Shown here piece by piece: positions 39,934 to 48,680 of a stretch of DNA of 64,000 nt; position 1 is the first letter of the stretch, and each line of letters opens with the position of its first letter. This DNA is from Roseicyclus sp. Its GTDB lineage: Bacteria > Pseudomonadota > Alphaproteobacteria > Rhodobacterales > Rhodobacteraceae. Under the pieces are notes generated by a model. It saw only the letters and a list, made by a program, of their open reading frames with translations. It was not told the origin of the DNA and did not search any database. The translations under genes were made by a program, and so were the position numbers. The stretch lies in the NCBI GenBank assembly GCA_018401055.1, contig JAGYLB010000097.1:19505-83504 (forward strand), given 5' to 3'.

Positions 39934-40987
39934 AGCATGTCGCGGTCATCGCGATTCAGGATTCCCTTGAGGCTTGATCCGTGATTCCCTGTCTGTGAGG
40001 CAGATATGGGGGTCAACGATGGGTAAGCCGCATCCTGTAGAGTTGCGCCAGAGGGTGGTGGATCATGTGGCGGAGGGGAACACGCATCGGTCGACGGCAG
40101 CGCGGTTCAGGGTCTCGGTCAAGTTCGTCAACGACATGGTCAAGTTGATGAAAGAAACCGGGGCCTCGCGCCAAAGGCTCAGGGCAATGGCGGCGGGCAT
40201 GGCAAGCTGTCCTCCCTGAAGGACTGGGTGGCCCGCCGGATTGCGGAGAAGCAGGATCTGACGGCAGCCGGACTGGCCAGCGAGATCGCCGCGACGCATG
40301 GGATGGCGGTGCATCGGGGCTCGGTCTGGCGGCTGTTGCGGGACCTCGGGCTGACGCACAAAAAAGACCTGCAAGCCGTCGAGCAGAAGCGGCCCGAGCG
40401 TCGCGGCGGCGCGCCACATCTGGATCACTCGGCGCCAGCCCTTCATGGCCAACATGCTGACGCGGATCGGCTTTATTGACGAAACCTCCGTCAAGACAAA
40501 CATGGCCAAGACCACCGGCTGGGCCCGCGCGGAGAACGGCTGGTCGATCACGCGCCCTTCGGCCATTGGCAGACCCAGACTTTCATCGCGGCCCTGCGCC
40601 ACGACCGCCTCGATGCACCCTGGGTGATCGACGGCCCGATCAACCGTGAGCTCTTCGATCTCTACATCGAGACCCAGCTCGCCCCGACCCTGCAGCCTGG
40701 CGACGTGATCATCTTGGACAACCTGTCCAGCCACAAAAGCCCGAAGGCCTCCGAAATGCTGCACGACATCGGCTGCTGGTTCTTGCCGCTGCCGCCCTAC
40801 TCGCCTGATCTGAACCCCATCGAAATGGCCTTCGCCAAGCTCAAGGCCTTGCTCCGCAAAGCCGCCGCCCGAACCTACGATGACCTCTGGAAAGCCGTCG
40901 GGGCCGTCTGCGACCTCTTCACCGAGGACGAATGCCTCAACTACTTCATCGCCGCAGGATACAAACCCGAATGAACGCGACACGCTC
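39933..40987 (+). mobile_element. IS630-family insertion sequence, complete
   Basis: 1055 bp, bounded by TA dinucleotides on both sides (39931-39932 and 40988-40989), the TA target duplication of IS630. The terminal inverted repeats begin GAGCATGTCGCGGTCAT at the left and, read inward, GAGCGTGTCGCGTTCAT at the right (15 of 17 bases equal). It contains one transposase gene in several frames. It is inserted exactly in the stop codon of the sugar-acid dehydratase gene. Confidence 0.9.
40019..40974 (+). CDS. IS630-family DDE transposase, frame broken
   Basis: About 318 residues after repair. The N-terminal HTH reads MGKPHPVELRQRVVDHVAEGNTHRSTAARFRVS. The second HTH is in LASEIAATHGMAVHRGSVWRLLRDLG. 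The DDE catalytic domain has GFIDETSVKTNM, VIILDNLSSHKSPKASEML and LPPYSPDLNPIEMAFAKLKALLRKAA. Frame changes lie near 40171 (a missing C), 40410 and 40550. Some IS630 elements use programmed frameshifting between two ORFs, but three breaks fit consensus errors better. Confidence 0.85.
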
Positions 40988-40999
40988 TAATGGGGTGGT

Positions 41000-41290
41000 A
41001 AACCGACGGAAATTGAACAAAAACTCCTGCGCGATGCTGAGCCACAGGAAGTCAACAGCTACCAGATTTTCGATACGGAAATCCTTGGTCTGGCGGCGAA
41101 GGTGCAAAGCTCCGGGTCACGGACCTTCTCGCTGGACTACCGCTTCGCCGGACGGCAGCGAGGGTTTACGATCGGGCGCTGGCCAAATTAGAGCGTGACC
41201 GCGGTGCGCGAACGGGCCCGAGAGCCGCGCCGCATGATCTTTGTGGGCAAGGATCCGCTGTCAGTGAGCTTGAAGAAGCATTTCTCTCGA
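41000..41290 (+). pseudogene. Fragment of a tyrosine-recombinase integrase (Arm-binding N-terminus)
   Basis: One frame reads SYQIFDTEILGLAAKVQSSG, then SRTFSLDYRFAGRQRGFTIG, RWPN, a TAG stop, SVTAVRERAREPRRM and GKDPL. This matches the Arm DNA-binding N-terminus of phage/island integrases (pattern: FDTExxGLxxxVxxSGxxTFxxxYRxxGRxRRxTIGR, then ARxRARELxxxxxxGxDP). The TAG stands where a Trp is common. The catalytic domain is absent. It directly abuts the secretion operon and the IS630 element, so it is probably the relic of the integrase that once moved this region. Confidence 0.65.
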
Positions 41291-41293
41291 TGC

Positions 41294-42319
41294 CTATCGT
41301 CCTAACCGCTTCGCCCTTTCCGCCATCCTAACCATTTGCGCGCTGGCCGTCACAGCAGCGCTCCGCACCACAACAGGCGCCCGCACCGCCCCTCGCCCGA
41401 TCGCCTCACCGGTCGTCAGCGCCCCGATCCGCGCCCTGCCCTTGACGCCGTCGGTATTGAAGACCCCTCGCATGATCCCGGTCGACCCAGCGACAAGGGC
41501 GGGTGCTGCGGCCACCATCAGGTTGCCCGAGATCCCCCGCACGATGAGGGGTGTTGCCGCGACGAAGCCCTTGGCCAGGAACACCATCACGAAGAACGGC
41601 ACCAGTGAGCCGATATTGGTCGCCGAGTTCGGATCGCCGAGCTGCGCCAGCAGCGAATTCGCCATGCCGACGACGGTCGAGAACATGGCGGCGATGACGA
41701 TGGGGTAGAAGGCGTAGCTGATCGTCGTCGAGACCCATCTGTGGAAGAAATCCTTGGTCGCATCGAAGAGCGACAGCGCGATCATGATCGGCGCGAGGCC
41801 GAGCATCAGGGTCAGCATCATCTTGGCGAAGATGAGGACGATGCCGGTCATGAAGCCGAGCAGGCTCAACATGACGAGGCCGATCCCGCCCAAGATCGCG
41901 CCTGTCATCCAGTTCAGGTTGCTGCCTATCGCGTTCAGGTACTGGCTGAACTCTGTGATCAGGTCATCGAACTCAGCGGCAAAGTAACTTGCACCGGCCC
42001 CGCCGCCCCCAACCGAAGAGATCAGGGCCCCGGCGATATAATCGAGACCCCCAATAATGGCGGTGGCGACCGCGTTGAAGTTGGCCCAGTTGAAGGCGAA
42101 GAGCCCTATCAGCGTCAGCTTGATGAGATACCAGAAGAAGCTGGCCCCATCCATACTGCGGAACTGGAAGGCCATGTTGATGCAAACGCCGATCAGCGAA
42201 AGCGTGACCATCAGCAGGACGATCGTGCCGGTATTGCTCGCCACAGCCCCGAACTGGGACTCGGCCGCATCGGCAAGGAAGCCGTCGGCGGTTCCGACCA
42301 TCCAGCTGACGATGCTCAT
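41294..42319 (-). CDS. virB6: Type IV secretion system protein VirB6/TrbL
   Basis: 341 residues, polytopic, with about six helices including LMVTLSLIGVCINMAFQF, LGLAPIMIALSLFDATKDFF and PFFVMVFLAKGFVAATPLIV. The segment with DATKDFFHRWVSTTISYAFYPIV is typical of VirB6/TrbL, which forms the inner-membrane channel of the secretion apparatus. The ATG overlaps the upstream stop by one base (TAATG). It is the last gene of the operon; no terminator is visible before the integrase relic. The frame is intact. Confidence 0.85.
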   Translation of the reverse strand: MSIVSWMVGTADGFLADAAESQFGAVASNTGTIVLLMVTLSLIGVCINMAFQFRSMDGASFFWYLIKLTLIGLFAFNWANFNAVATAIIGGLDYIAGALISSVGGGGAGASYFAAEFDDLITEFSQYLNAIGSNLNWMTGAILGGIGLVMLSLLGFMTGIVLIFAKMMLTLMLGLAPIMIALSLFDATKDFFHRWVSTTISYAFYPIVIAAMFSTVVGMANSLLAQLGDPNSATNIGSLVPFFVMVFLAKGFVAATPLIVRGISGNLMVAAAPALVAGSTGIMRGVFNTDGVKGRARIGALTTGEAIGRGAVRAPVVVRSAAVTASAQMVRMAERAKRLGR

Positions 42320-42738
42320 TACCAGTTGCCTTGCGCTTCGCAGAGGTCCTGGACGTCGCGGGCGATCTGGTTTTGCTCGTTGCGAATGGCCAAGCGCGCT
42401 TGAGTATGCTCCGCCTGCGTGCTTGTCGCGAACCGTTCCTCGTACTCGGCCGAGGCTGCATCCCATGACGGGAAGCGGACATCACAGCCGCAGTCGCCAG
42501 TTGCCTTGATCGCCTCCCAGGACCGCAACTCGTAGAGCCGCATCAGCGTCAGCGCCTTGTAGGACTCGCGCGGGTGGACTTCATCCATCCAGGTCGGGCG
42601 AGCGGGCCGGTCGTTGCAGATCCGGTATTCCTGGGGCGACATGGTCACGGTGAGATCGTTCGTCACCTGAGGCGCGGTCTGGGCCGCGAGGGGCGCGGCC
42701 AGCAGGGTGACAGCGGCGGCGAGGGTGATCTTGCGCAT
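42319..42738 (-). CDS. Exported TrbM/KikA-like conjugation accessory protein
   Basis: 139 residues with signal peptide ITLAAAVTLLAAPLAAQTA. The mature part has four cysteines, one in YRICNDRP, two in TGDCGCDVRFPSW and one in VQDLCEAQ. Small exported Cys-containing proteins at this position of VirB operons are often labelled TrbM or KikA; that name is tentative. The start at 42738 is preceded by AAGGAAA at suitable spacing and begins the signal peptide; an ATG at 42759 overlapping the virB11 stop is the alternative. Confidence 0.6.
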   Translation of the reverse strand: MRKITLAAAVTLLAAPLAAQTAPQVTNDLTVTMSPQEYRICNDRPARPTWMDEVHPRESYKALTLMRLYELRSWEAIKATGDCGCDVRFPSWDAASAEYEERFATSTQAEHTQARLAIRNEQNQIARDVQDLCEAQGNW

Positions 42739-42755
42739 GGGGGTTTCCTTTCGGT

Positions 42756-43790
42756 TCATTCGGCGGCGACCGCAGGGCGTTTAGTGCCCTCGGTTCCGGC
42801 AGTGTTCTGGTCTGGATGTCTCGCCTGCCCCGGCAGTAAGAACTCGGTGATGCCGCGCGCGCCGTCATGACGGCCGGCCTGGATGATCACGTCGATGGAG
42901 CCTTCGATGTAGTCGACCATGTCGGCATAGGTCATCGGCACATCGGTCTTGAGGGCGGCGATGGCGAGGCGGCGGACGGCGAGTTGCGGGGTCTCGGCGT
43001 GCAGGGTTGTGAGCGAGCCGCCATGCCCCGTGTTGATCGCCTCGAGGAAAGTCATGGCCTCCCGCCCCCGGACCTCGCCGAGCACGATCCGGTCAGGGCG
43101 CATGCGCAGGGTCGAGGCCAGAAGCACATCGGCGCTGCGGGCCTCCGTGTCGCGGTCCGCGATCAGCGTCACGGCATTCGGCTGTTCGGGACGCAGCTCG
43201 GCTGCCTCCTCGATGGTGATGATCCGTTCCTCGGGTGGGATCAGTGAGAGGATCTTGCGCGCCGCGACCGTCTTGCCGGTGGATGTGCCGCCCGAGACGA
43301 TCATGTTGAGCTTGTTCTCGACGCAAAACCGCAAGGCGGCGTCGATATCACCCGAGGCCACCACAGCGCGCAGTGCTGCGTTCCTTTCCCGGCGGAGGCC
43401 TTCGAGGCTGCGTTCCTTGCCATAAAGGAAGCCAAGCTTGATCGCCTCCAGCGGCAGAGAGGAGAAGAACCGCAGCGAGATCGAGAACCCGCCCTCCACG
43501 GCCGGTGGCTGGATCACCTGCGCCCGGATCGGACGGTCCCGGTAGAGAATCGAGACCGAGACGATGGGTTTCTTGGTGCTGAGCGTCGTCGAGGCGGCCG
43601 AGGCGATCTGGTTCCCGAGGTCCTTGATCTCGGTCTGGGTCAGCGGGTTGCCGAGGCCTCGCATGAAATGATCGCCCTGGAACTCGCCCCAGACCCGACC
43701 ATCCGGGTTGATGCAGATCTCGATCGTGTCGTCCCGTTGCACGTGCGCGCCCAGCCGGTCGAGCGAGGCTTCGAGATAGCTCGCCGCCAT
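42756..43790 (-). CDS. virB11: Type IV secretion ATPase VirB11
   Basis: 344 residues, hexameric traffic ATPase. N-terminal domain (residues 1-140), then Walker A GGTSTGKT at 167-174, Asp box in ERIITIEEAAELRPEQPNAV, Walker B in RPDRIVLGEVRGREAMTFLEAINTGHGGSLTTLHAET, and His box GHGGSLTTLHAE. I chose the ATG at 43790, one base beyond the virB10 stop, because the upstream extension overlaps virB10. It powers pilus assembly and substrate transfer together with VirB4. The frame is intact. Confidence 0.93.
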   Translation of the reverse strand: MAASYLEASLDRLGAHVQRDDTIEICINPDGRVWGEFQGDHFMRGLGNPLTQTEIKDLGNQIASAASTTLSTKKPIVSVSILYRDRPIRAQVIQPPAVEGGFSISLRFFSSLPLEAIKLGFLYGKERSLEGLRRERNAALRAVVASGDIDAALRFCVENKLNMIVSGGTSTGKTVAARKILSLIPPEERIITIEEAAELRPEQPNAVTLIADRDTEARSADVLLASTLRMRPDRIVLGEVRGREAMTFLEAINTGHGGSLTTLHAETPQLAVRRLAIAALKTDVPMTYADMVDYIEGSIDVIIQAGRHDGARGITEFLLPGQARHPDQNTAGTEGTKRPAVAAE

Positions 43791-43791
43791 G

Positions 43792-45120
43792 TCAAAAGAT
43801 TTCCAGATCGCGGTCGACCATGACCGTGATGCGCGTGCCCTGATCCACATGGATCACAGGGCGGATCGCGAGATAGTCCTGCATCACGCTTTGGGTGCTG
43901 TCGCGCAGGTCGGTCCCGACATCACTCGCGATATCGGCGGCAGCCTCATCCTCGATCTGTCCAGCGGCGGCTGCGGGCAAGGCCCCGATCAGCGAGATCA
44001 GCGCGGCCGAACCGAAGCGCTGCGCAAAGCGGGTGTCGACAAAGCCGGTGGTGCCGGTGCGGCCGAGCTCGTCGCCACCAAAGGCGCTGATCTCGACTGT
44101 CTGGTTGTCGGGCAGGATGATGCGGTCCCAGGCCACCATGACTCGCGACTGCGCGAGCGCCACATCGGAGCGATAGCGCCCCACAAGACGTGCACCGCGC
44201 GGGATCAGGACCCGCGCGCCGTCGAAGGAATGCACATCTTCCGAGACGATGGCCCGGATTGCACCGGGCAGCGTGCTGTCGAGGGCTGTCTCGGTCACGG
44301 CCTGGATCATCGTGCCCTGCACGACGGTGTTGCCGGGGTTCACGATCACTTCGGCCCGCGTCACTGCGGCAGGTCTGGCGCCCGCGCGCACGAAGGCTTC
44401 GTCTTCATTCAGGCGCGCGGCCTCGAGGCTGTTCTCTCGGTCGGTCCCTGCCCCCATCCCGGAAAACGCGATCATGGGTGAGGCGATGCGTTCGGCCCGC
44501 GCTTCGGCCTCAGCGATCCTGCGGCGTTCAAGTTCGGCGAGCCGCAACTCCTCCTCGTTCGGGCCGAGGTCCGTGGGTGCAGGCGGGGTCAGCCGGGCGA
44601 CTTCGAGGTCCATGCGCAGCTGGTCAAGCTCGCGGTCGCGCTCGGTCAATTGCCGTTCGAGCGCGCGTTGCGCCTCAGTGGAGGCCTGCTGCAGCGCCGC
44701 GATCTGTGCCGTGAGATCGGCGATGGCCTGCTCCGCGCCGCTGTCCGATGCCTCGACGGGCCGCGCGCGCAGGTCTTCCAGTTCCGCCCGCAGCGTCGCA
44801 AGGCTTTCCATCAGCGCCAGTTCCGACGCGGAGGGGCCGGTCTCGGCCGGCGGCGGCGCAGACTCGACCACGGGCATGGCGGCGAGGTCGCCGAAGCCTG
44901 ATCCTGTCGTCTGGAATTCTTCGGGGGCTGCGGTCGGCAGCGGTGCTTCCGGCGATGGCTGCAGGGCGGCCCAGGCCAGGCCGCCCACGGCCACGATCCC
45001 GGCCACACCGAGGATGGCGGCCAGCGGGGAGGGCCGTGCGGCACCGTGCTTCTTGTCGCCTGTCGCTTCAAGGGCTTTGAGGCGCGCGGCGAGGTCTTCG
45101 GTGTCCTGGCTCATGATCAT
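43792..45120 (-). CDS. virB10: Type IV secretion protein VirB10
   Basis: 442 residues spanning both membranes. One N-terminal helix (PLAAILGVAGIVAVGGLAWAAL, about residues 34-55), then a Pro-rich and coiled-coil periplasmic region (RALERQLTERDRELDQLRMDLE), and a C-terminal TrbI-like beta barrel. The barrel shows VVQGTMIQAVTETALDSTLPGAIRAIVSEDV, IPRGARLVGRYRSDVALAQSRVMVAWDRIILPDN and GFVDTRFAQRFGSAALISL. It senses ATP use by VirB4/B11 and gates the outer pore. The start overlaps virB9 by 4 bp. The frame is intact. Confidence 0.93.
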   Translation of the reverse strand: MIMSQDTEDLAARLKALEATGDKKHGAARPSPLAAILGVAGIVAVGGLAWAALQPSPEAPLPTAAPEEFQTTGSGFGDLAAMPVVESAPPPAETGPSASELALMESLATLRAELEDLRARPVEASDSGAEQAIADLTAQIAALQQASTEAQRALERQLTERDRELDQLRMDLEVARLTPPAPTDLGPNEEELRLAELERRRIAEAEARAERIASPMIAFSGMGAGTDRENSLEAARLNEDEAFVRAGARPAAVTRAEVIVNPGNTVVQGTMIQAVTETALDSTLPGAIRAIVSEDVHSFDGARVLIPRGARLVGRYRSDVALAQSRVMVAWDRIILPDNQTVEISAFGGDELGRTGTTGFVDTRFAQRFGSAALISLIGALPAAAAGQIEDEAAADIASDVGTDLRDSTQSVMQDYLAIRPVIHVDQGTRITVMVDRDLEIF

Positions 45121-45830
45121 GATGTGGGCCCACCCATATCCTGAACACAGACCTCGTCTTCGCCGAGGCGCAGCACCCATTGCCGGTTCACGCCCGAGAC
45201 GCGGATGACGCCGTCCTCGATCACGGTGCTGTTCACCGCCCGCTCGCCGCCATTCGCATAGCGGAAGATGGCCGGGACCGGCGCGTTCCGCGCAAAGCGG
45301 AAATACGTGAAGGTGCCGTCATCCCAGATAGCCGTCGGTGTGAACTCCTCGCTTGCGCTGACGGCATAGTTCGCGTTCGGCGCATCGGCCGCGACCGCGC
45401 GGGTCGGCTGAACGCGGCTCTCGGGATAGCGGAACTGCACGACGTAATGCGGGGTCTCGCGCGCCTCGACCACGTGGAAGTAGTAGGAGCGCCGGTTCGT
45501 ATAGACCGTGATGTTGGTGGCGACACCCGAGGCGGCTGGCTTGATCGCGAAGGCGCGCCCGCCCGGCACGCCATCGAACTGGAAGCCCACCGTATCGCCC
45601 GCGATGATCGAGCGGATCGTCTCGCCCTCACCGAACTCGACGGTGGTGACGCGGGTCAGGGTGGTGACAACGCGGTAGACCTGCCCCTCGGTCCAGGTCG
45701 CGATCCGGACGCGGTTGTCATGGGGTCCGGGGCGCGGCGTGGTCTCGGCAAAGGCTGCGGGTGCGGCGAGCACGAGGGCACCGGCGACAAGCAGGGCGGG
45801 AACGGAGGCAAGGGCGGGAACAGAGGTCAT
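45117..45830 (-). CDS. virB9: Type IV secretion protein VirB9
   Basis: 237 residues. A signal peptide ends at APAAFAET. DNRVRIATWTEGQVYRVVTTLTRVTTVEFGEGETIRSI is the VirB9/CagX N-terminal signature. The C-terminal beta sandwich (PTAIWDDGTFTYFRFARNAPVPAIFRYANGGE and NRQWVLRLGEDEVCV) packs with VirB10 in the outer-membrane core complex. The start overlaps virB8 by 4 bp; longer starts upstream lie inside virB8. The frame is intact. Confidence 0.93.
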   Translation of the reverse strand: MTSVPALASVPALLVAGALVLAAPAAFAETTPRPGPHDNRVRIATWTEGQVYRVVTTLTRVTTVEFGEGETIRSIIAGDTVGFQFDGVPGGRAFAIKPAASGVATNITVYTNRRSYYFHVVEARETPHYVVQFRYPESRVQPTRAVAADAPNANYAVSASEEFTPTAIWDDGTFTYFRFARNAPVPAIFRYANGGERAVNSTVIEDGVIRVSGVNRQWVLRLGEDEVCVQDMGGPTS

Positions 45831-46504
45831 TCGGAACGGTCCGATCGGATGGCATATTGGGTGACGGTGAAGCCGAAAGGGTTCTGCCAGACATCGTCGA
45901 TCGAGCGGGTCCGTTCGGGCTGAAAAGCGAACATCAGCGTCGCGGTGAAGGATCCGTCCTGAGCCCCTTGCGGGCTGGTCAGGCGCTTTCTGAGTCGTAC
46001 CTGCGCGCGGTTCTCGCCGATCAGCGTGATCGACGCGATCTCGACGGCCATCTCTGCCGCGGGGCCGTAGCGGGTCGGCGGATAGCTTTCCTGCCCCGAG
46101 GTCCACATGGTGCGCATGCTGGCCTCGGCCGCCCCGGTGGATTGCGCCAGCACCCGGCGCACGCGCAAATCATTGTCGAGCTGGTTGTAGGCCTCGCGGT
46201 CGAGGATGTAGCGGTAGATCTGCGCCTCGATGATGGCGGGCCGCTCGGCAAGCCGCACCGTTTCGACCGTGGCATTGGGCAGCGCGAGACCCGTCGCGGG
46301 GTCATAGGGCACAACGACTGGCGGAGGCGTCTCGACCATCAGGGCGACGGCCGCCGCTGCAAGGCAGCCGAAGACCCCGAAGCCCGCCCCGACAAGGCCG
46401 ATCATCCGCCAGAGCTGCTCCCGGCGCAGCGCGCCGTGGATCAGTTCCTCCTCAACGAGTTCGCGCGCGCTCATCCCAGCCGTCATGTCCGGTGCCTTGC
46501 TCAT
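45827..46504 (-). CDS. virB8: Type IV secretion protein VirB8
   Basis: 225 residues. A cytoplasmic N-terminus of about 30 residues is followed by a single helix (MIGLVGAGFGVFGCLAAAAVALM). The periplasmic NTF2-like domain has YILDREAYNQLDNDLRVRRVLAQS, RTMWTSGQESYPPTRYG and the C-terminal SIDDVWQNPFGFTVTQYAI, where NPFGF is strongly conserved. It nucleates the assembly of the inner-membrane complex. Start and stop overlap virB5 and virB9 by 4 bp each. The frame is intact. Confidence 0.92.
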   Translation of the reverse strand: MSKAPDMTAGMSARELVEEELIHGALRREQLWRMIGLVGAGFGVFGCLAAAAVALMVETPPPVVVPYDPATGLALPNATVETVRLAERPAIIEAQIYRYILDREAYNQLDNDLRVRRVLAQSTGAAEASMRTMWTSGQESYPPTRYGPAAEMAVEIASITLIGENRAQVRLRKRLTSPQGAQDGSFTATLMFAFQPERTRSIDDVWQNPFGFTVTQYAIRSDRSE

Positions 46505-47298
46505 GGCGCGAGGCTCGGCAGGGTGAAGTCCATGTAGCGGCGCTCTTCGGCGACGGTGGCGGCATCCACCACCCCGGCGTTTCCTGCGCCGAGGGTCTGG
46601 ATCGCTTCAAGTTCCCACATCCGAGTCATGGCGATGGCCAGTTCCGCCGTGACGCGGGTGTTGTGGTCCATCGATGCCTTCAGGTCCTCCATGTCGGGGA
46701 TCAGGGAGACAAGCCGTTCGACGCGTTCCAGCGATTGGGCCGCCTCTGCATGGCTGTTCTGGGCTGCGGCCGACATCACGGCGCCGGTCGTGGCACGCGT
46801 GGCGACACCTTCTGCGCCCGGATTGCCGCTCGTCGCGATCTCGTTGAGGGAATCCTCATCGAAGCCGGCATTCGCCAGCGCCTGTTCCATCTGCGTGCGC
46901 AGGGGCCCCGCGTTCGGGCCGATCAGACTCGACCAATCGCCGGCCTGGATGCCCCGGATCAGCTCGGGGATGTCTTCGAAGTTGGCCTGAAGCAGGTTGT
47001 CGAGATCGCCGCCCATGGCGAGGCCGAGGATACTGCGCGGCCCGGTGAGCGAGGCATACATTTCGTTCAACTGATCGAGCTGGCCTTGCAGCGTCTCAAG
47101 CTGTTCGAGGGCATTGTCCAGAAGATCGGTCTGGATCCCGAAATCCTGCAGCATCTGCTGAAGCTGGCGGATTTCCTGGGCGATGTTCTGGGTGTCAACT
47201 GTGGGCACGCCTTGTGCGGTGACGGGGCCCGCGAGGGCAAGGCCAAGCGCGAGGGTCGCGGCGGTGGCAGTGAGGGAAATGCGCAGTGGCCTTCTCAT
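46501..47298 (-). CDS. virB5: VirB5-like minor pilin / TrbJ-type protein
   Basis: 265 residues. A signal peptide ends at AGPVTAQG. The mature N-terminus VPTVDTQNIAQEIRQLQQMLQDFGIQTDLL is helical and typical of VirB5/TrbJ. A coiled-coil-rich body and a C-terminal helix end in AEERRYMDFTLPSLAP. VirB5 is a tip component of the T pilus and helps host contact. The last residues share the ERxYMDFT pattern with the neighbouring transglycosylase gene. The frame is intact and overlaps both neighbours by 4 bp. Confidence 0.85.
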   Translation of the reverse strand: MRRPLRISLTATAATLALGLALAGPVTAQGVPTVDTQNIAQEIRQLQQMLQDFGIQTDLLDNALEQLETLQGQLDQLNEMYASLTGPRSILGLAMGGDLDNLLQANFEDIPELIRGIQAGDWSSLIGPNAGPLRTQMEQALANAGFDEDSLNEIATSGNPGAEGVATRATTGAVMSAAAQNSHAEAAQSLERVERLVSLIPDMEDLKASMDHNTRVTAELAIAMTRMWELEAIQTLGAGNAGVVDAATVAEERRYMDFTLPSLAP

Positions 47299-48460
47299 CG
47301 CAATGTCTCCTGGGTGAAATCCATATATTGCCGCTCGGCTGCCTGTGCGGCTGCCATGGCGAGTTGCTCCTCACTGAGCGGCTGGGTGTAAGCGGCCTTG
47401 ATCCGGGTGCGGATCGCGACAAGCCGGGCAAGCTCGGCGCGCGCATAGGTATTGAGCGCGATGGCCTCATGCAGGTCTTCGGTTTCGCCGATGCGGGTGA
47501 TGATGTCCTGCACGCGCAGGGCGGCCGCGCGCACCGAGACCAGCGAGTAGTCGCCATAAACGCCCGCGCCATGGGCCGAGAGGCTGAAGCTCGCATTCGC
47601 CAGAAGGACCGGGTCGATGGTGCCGAGCGCATCGATGCCGCCCACGGCGGCGAGGTAGCTGTTGTATTGCTGCGGGATCACCACGACGTAGTGTTGGGTT
47701 TCCGCAAAGGGTGGGACACCGCCATAGTTCTGCACGTTGCCCGGGCCTGCGTTGTAAGCGGCGAGCGCGTGGATGATGTTGCCATCGAACATGTTCAGCA
47801 TCTGCGCGAGGTACCGCGCGCCGCCGGTGACCTGCAGCCAGGGGTCGTCGTAATAGGCGGGATAGATCCCGAGATCGCCAGCCGTGCCGGGCATGATCTG
47901 GGTGAGGCCAAACGCCCCCACGGGGGAGCGCGCCCCGATCTGGAAGCGGCTTTCCTGCCAGATCAGCGCCTGCAGCAGGCAGCGCCATTGCACGAGTGAG
48001 AGCCCCGCGCGGCTTACGCCGGGCAGGCTGTGGGTGTGACGCGCCGCGCGGATGATCAGTTCCTCGATCCCTTCCCGGGCATCTCCGAACATCCGGGCTG
48101 CTGCCGGGTTATTATCCTCGGGCGCATAGAGGCTGGCCGCGGCGCTTCGACGTCGCCAACCGCCCCCTGCCCCGCCTCAAGCCCGGCCACGGTGCCAGCC
48201 ACATCGCCCGAGTCGAGCGACATCGCATCCATGAGCCCTTCGAGCGAGGCGAGTTGCTCGCGCTCGATCTCGGCCAGTTCCTCCTCGCGGCTTAGCCGGT
48301 CCTGCTGCAGTGCCAGGTCCCGATCGGTCTGCTCGAGGATCGCCTGCCGCTCAGCGAAGAGGCGAAGATCGAAAGTCGGCACGCCTTGAGCGACCGCTGG
48401 CCCCGCAGTGGGACCAGCCAGCACAAGGCCGATTATCGAGAGGGGGAGCCAAGTCCGCAT
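47295..48460 (-). CDS. Lytic transglycosylase of the secretion operon with helical N-terminus, frame broken once
   Basis: About 388 residues after repair. A signal peptide ends at AVAQG. A helical stretch follows (RQAILEQTDRDLALQQDRLSREEELAEIEREQLASLE). The SLT domain shows QALIWQESRFQIGARSPVGAFGLTQIMPGTAGDLG (catalytic Glu in WQES) and ALAAYNAGPGNVQNYGGVPPFAETQHYV. A C-terminal helix ends in AAERQYMDFTQETLR. One G is missing near 48145. It would open peptidoglycan for the apparatus, like VirB1, but the operon has another VirB1 at its start. The N- and C-termini resemble VirB5, suggesting a fusion of the two. Confidence 0.82.
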
Positions 48461-48464
48461 CGGC

Positions 48465-48680
48465 TTAGCCGCCCGCCCCCAGCATCACGAAATCGCACGC
48501 CGTGTCGCGCCGCGTGACCTCCGCCCCCATGGTCGAGATCGTGGTCCTGGCGGTTCCCGCCTGCGCGGGCGCATCGCGGAAGTTGAAGCAATTGGCCTGC
48601 GCGGGGTTGTGCTGGGCGCAGGCTGTCAGGGTCAGGCCGAGGCCAAGCAGCACGGCGCTGCGGATCATGGTACGGGTCAT
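48465..48680 (-). CDS. Small lipoprotein, VirB7 position
   Basis: 71 residues with a lipoprotein signal: GLGLTLTACAQ, the Cys being about residue 21, suits lipid attachment and outer-membrane sorting. The mature part has two further cysteines (QANCFNF, DTACDFV). Its location between virB4 and the virB5/virB8 genes and its size suggest the VirB7 role of anchoring the core complex at the outer membrane, but sequence similarity to VirB7 is not evident. It overlaps virB4 by 4 bp. Confidence 0.65.
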   Translation of the reverse strand: MTRTMIRSAVLLGLGLTLTACAQHNPAQANCFNFRDAPAQAGTARTTISTMGAEVTRRDTACDFVMLGAGG

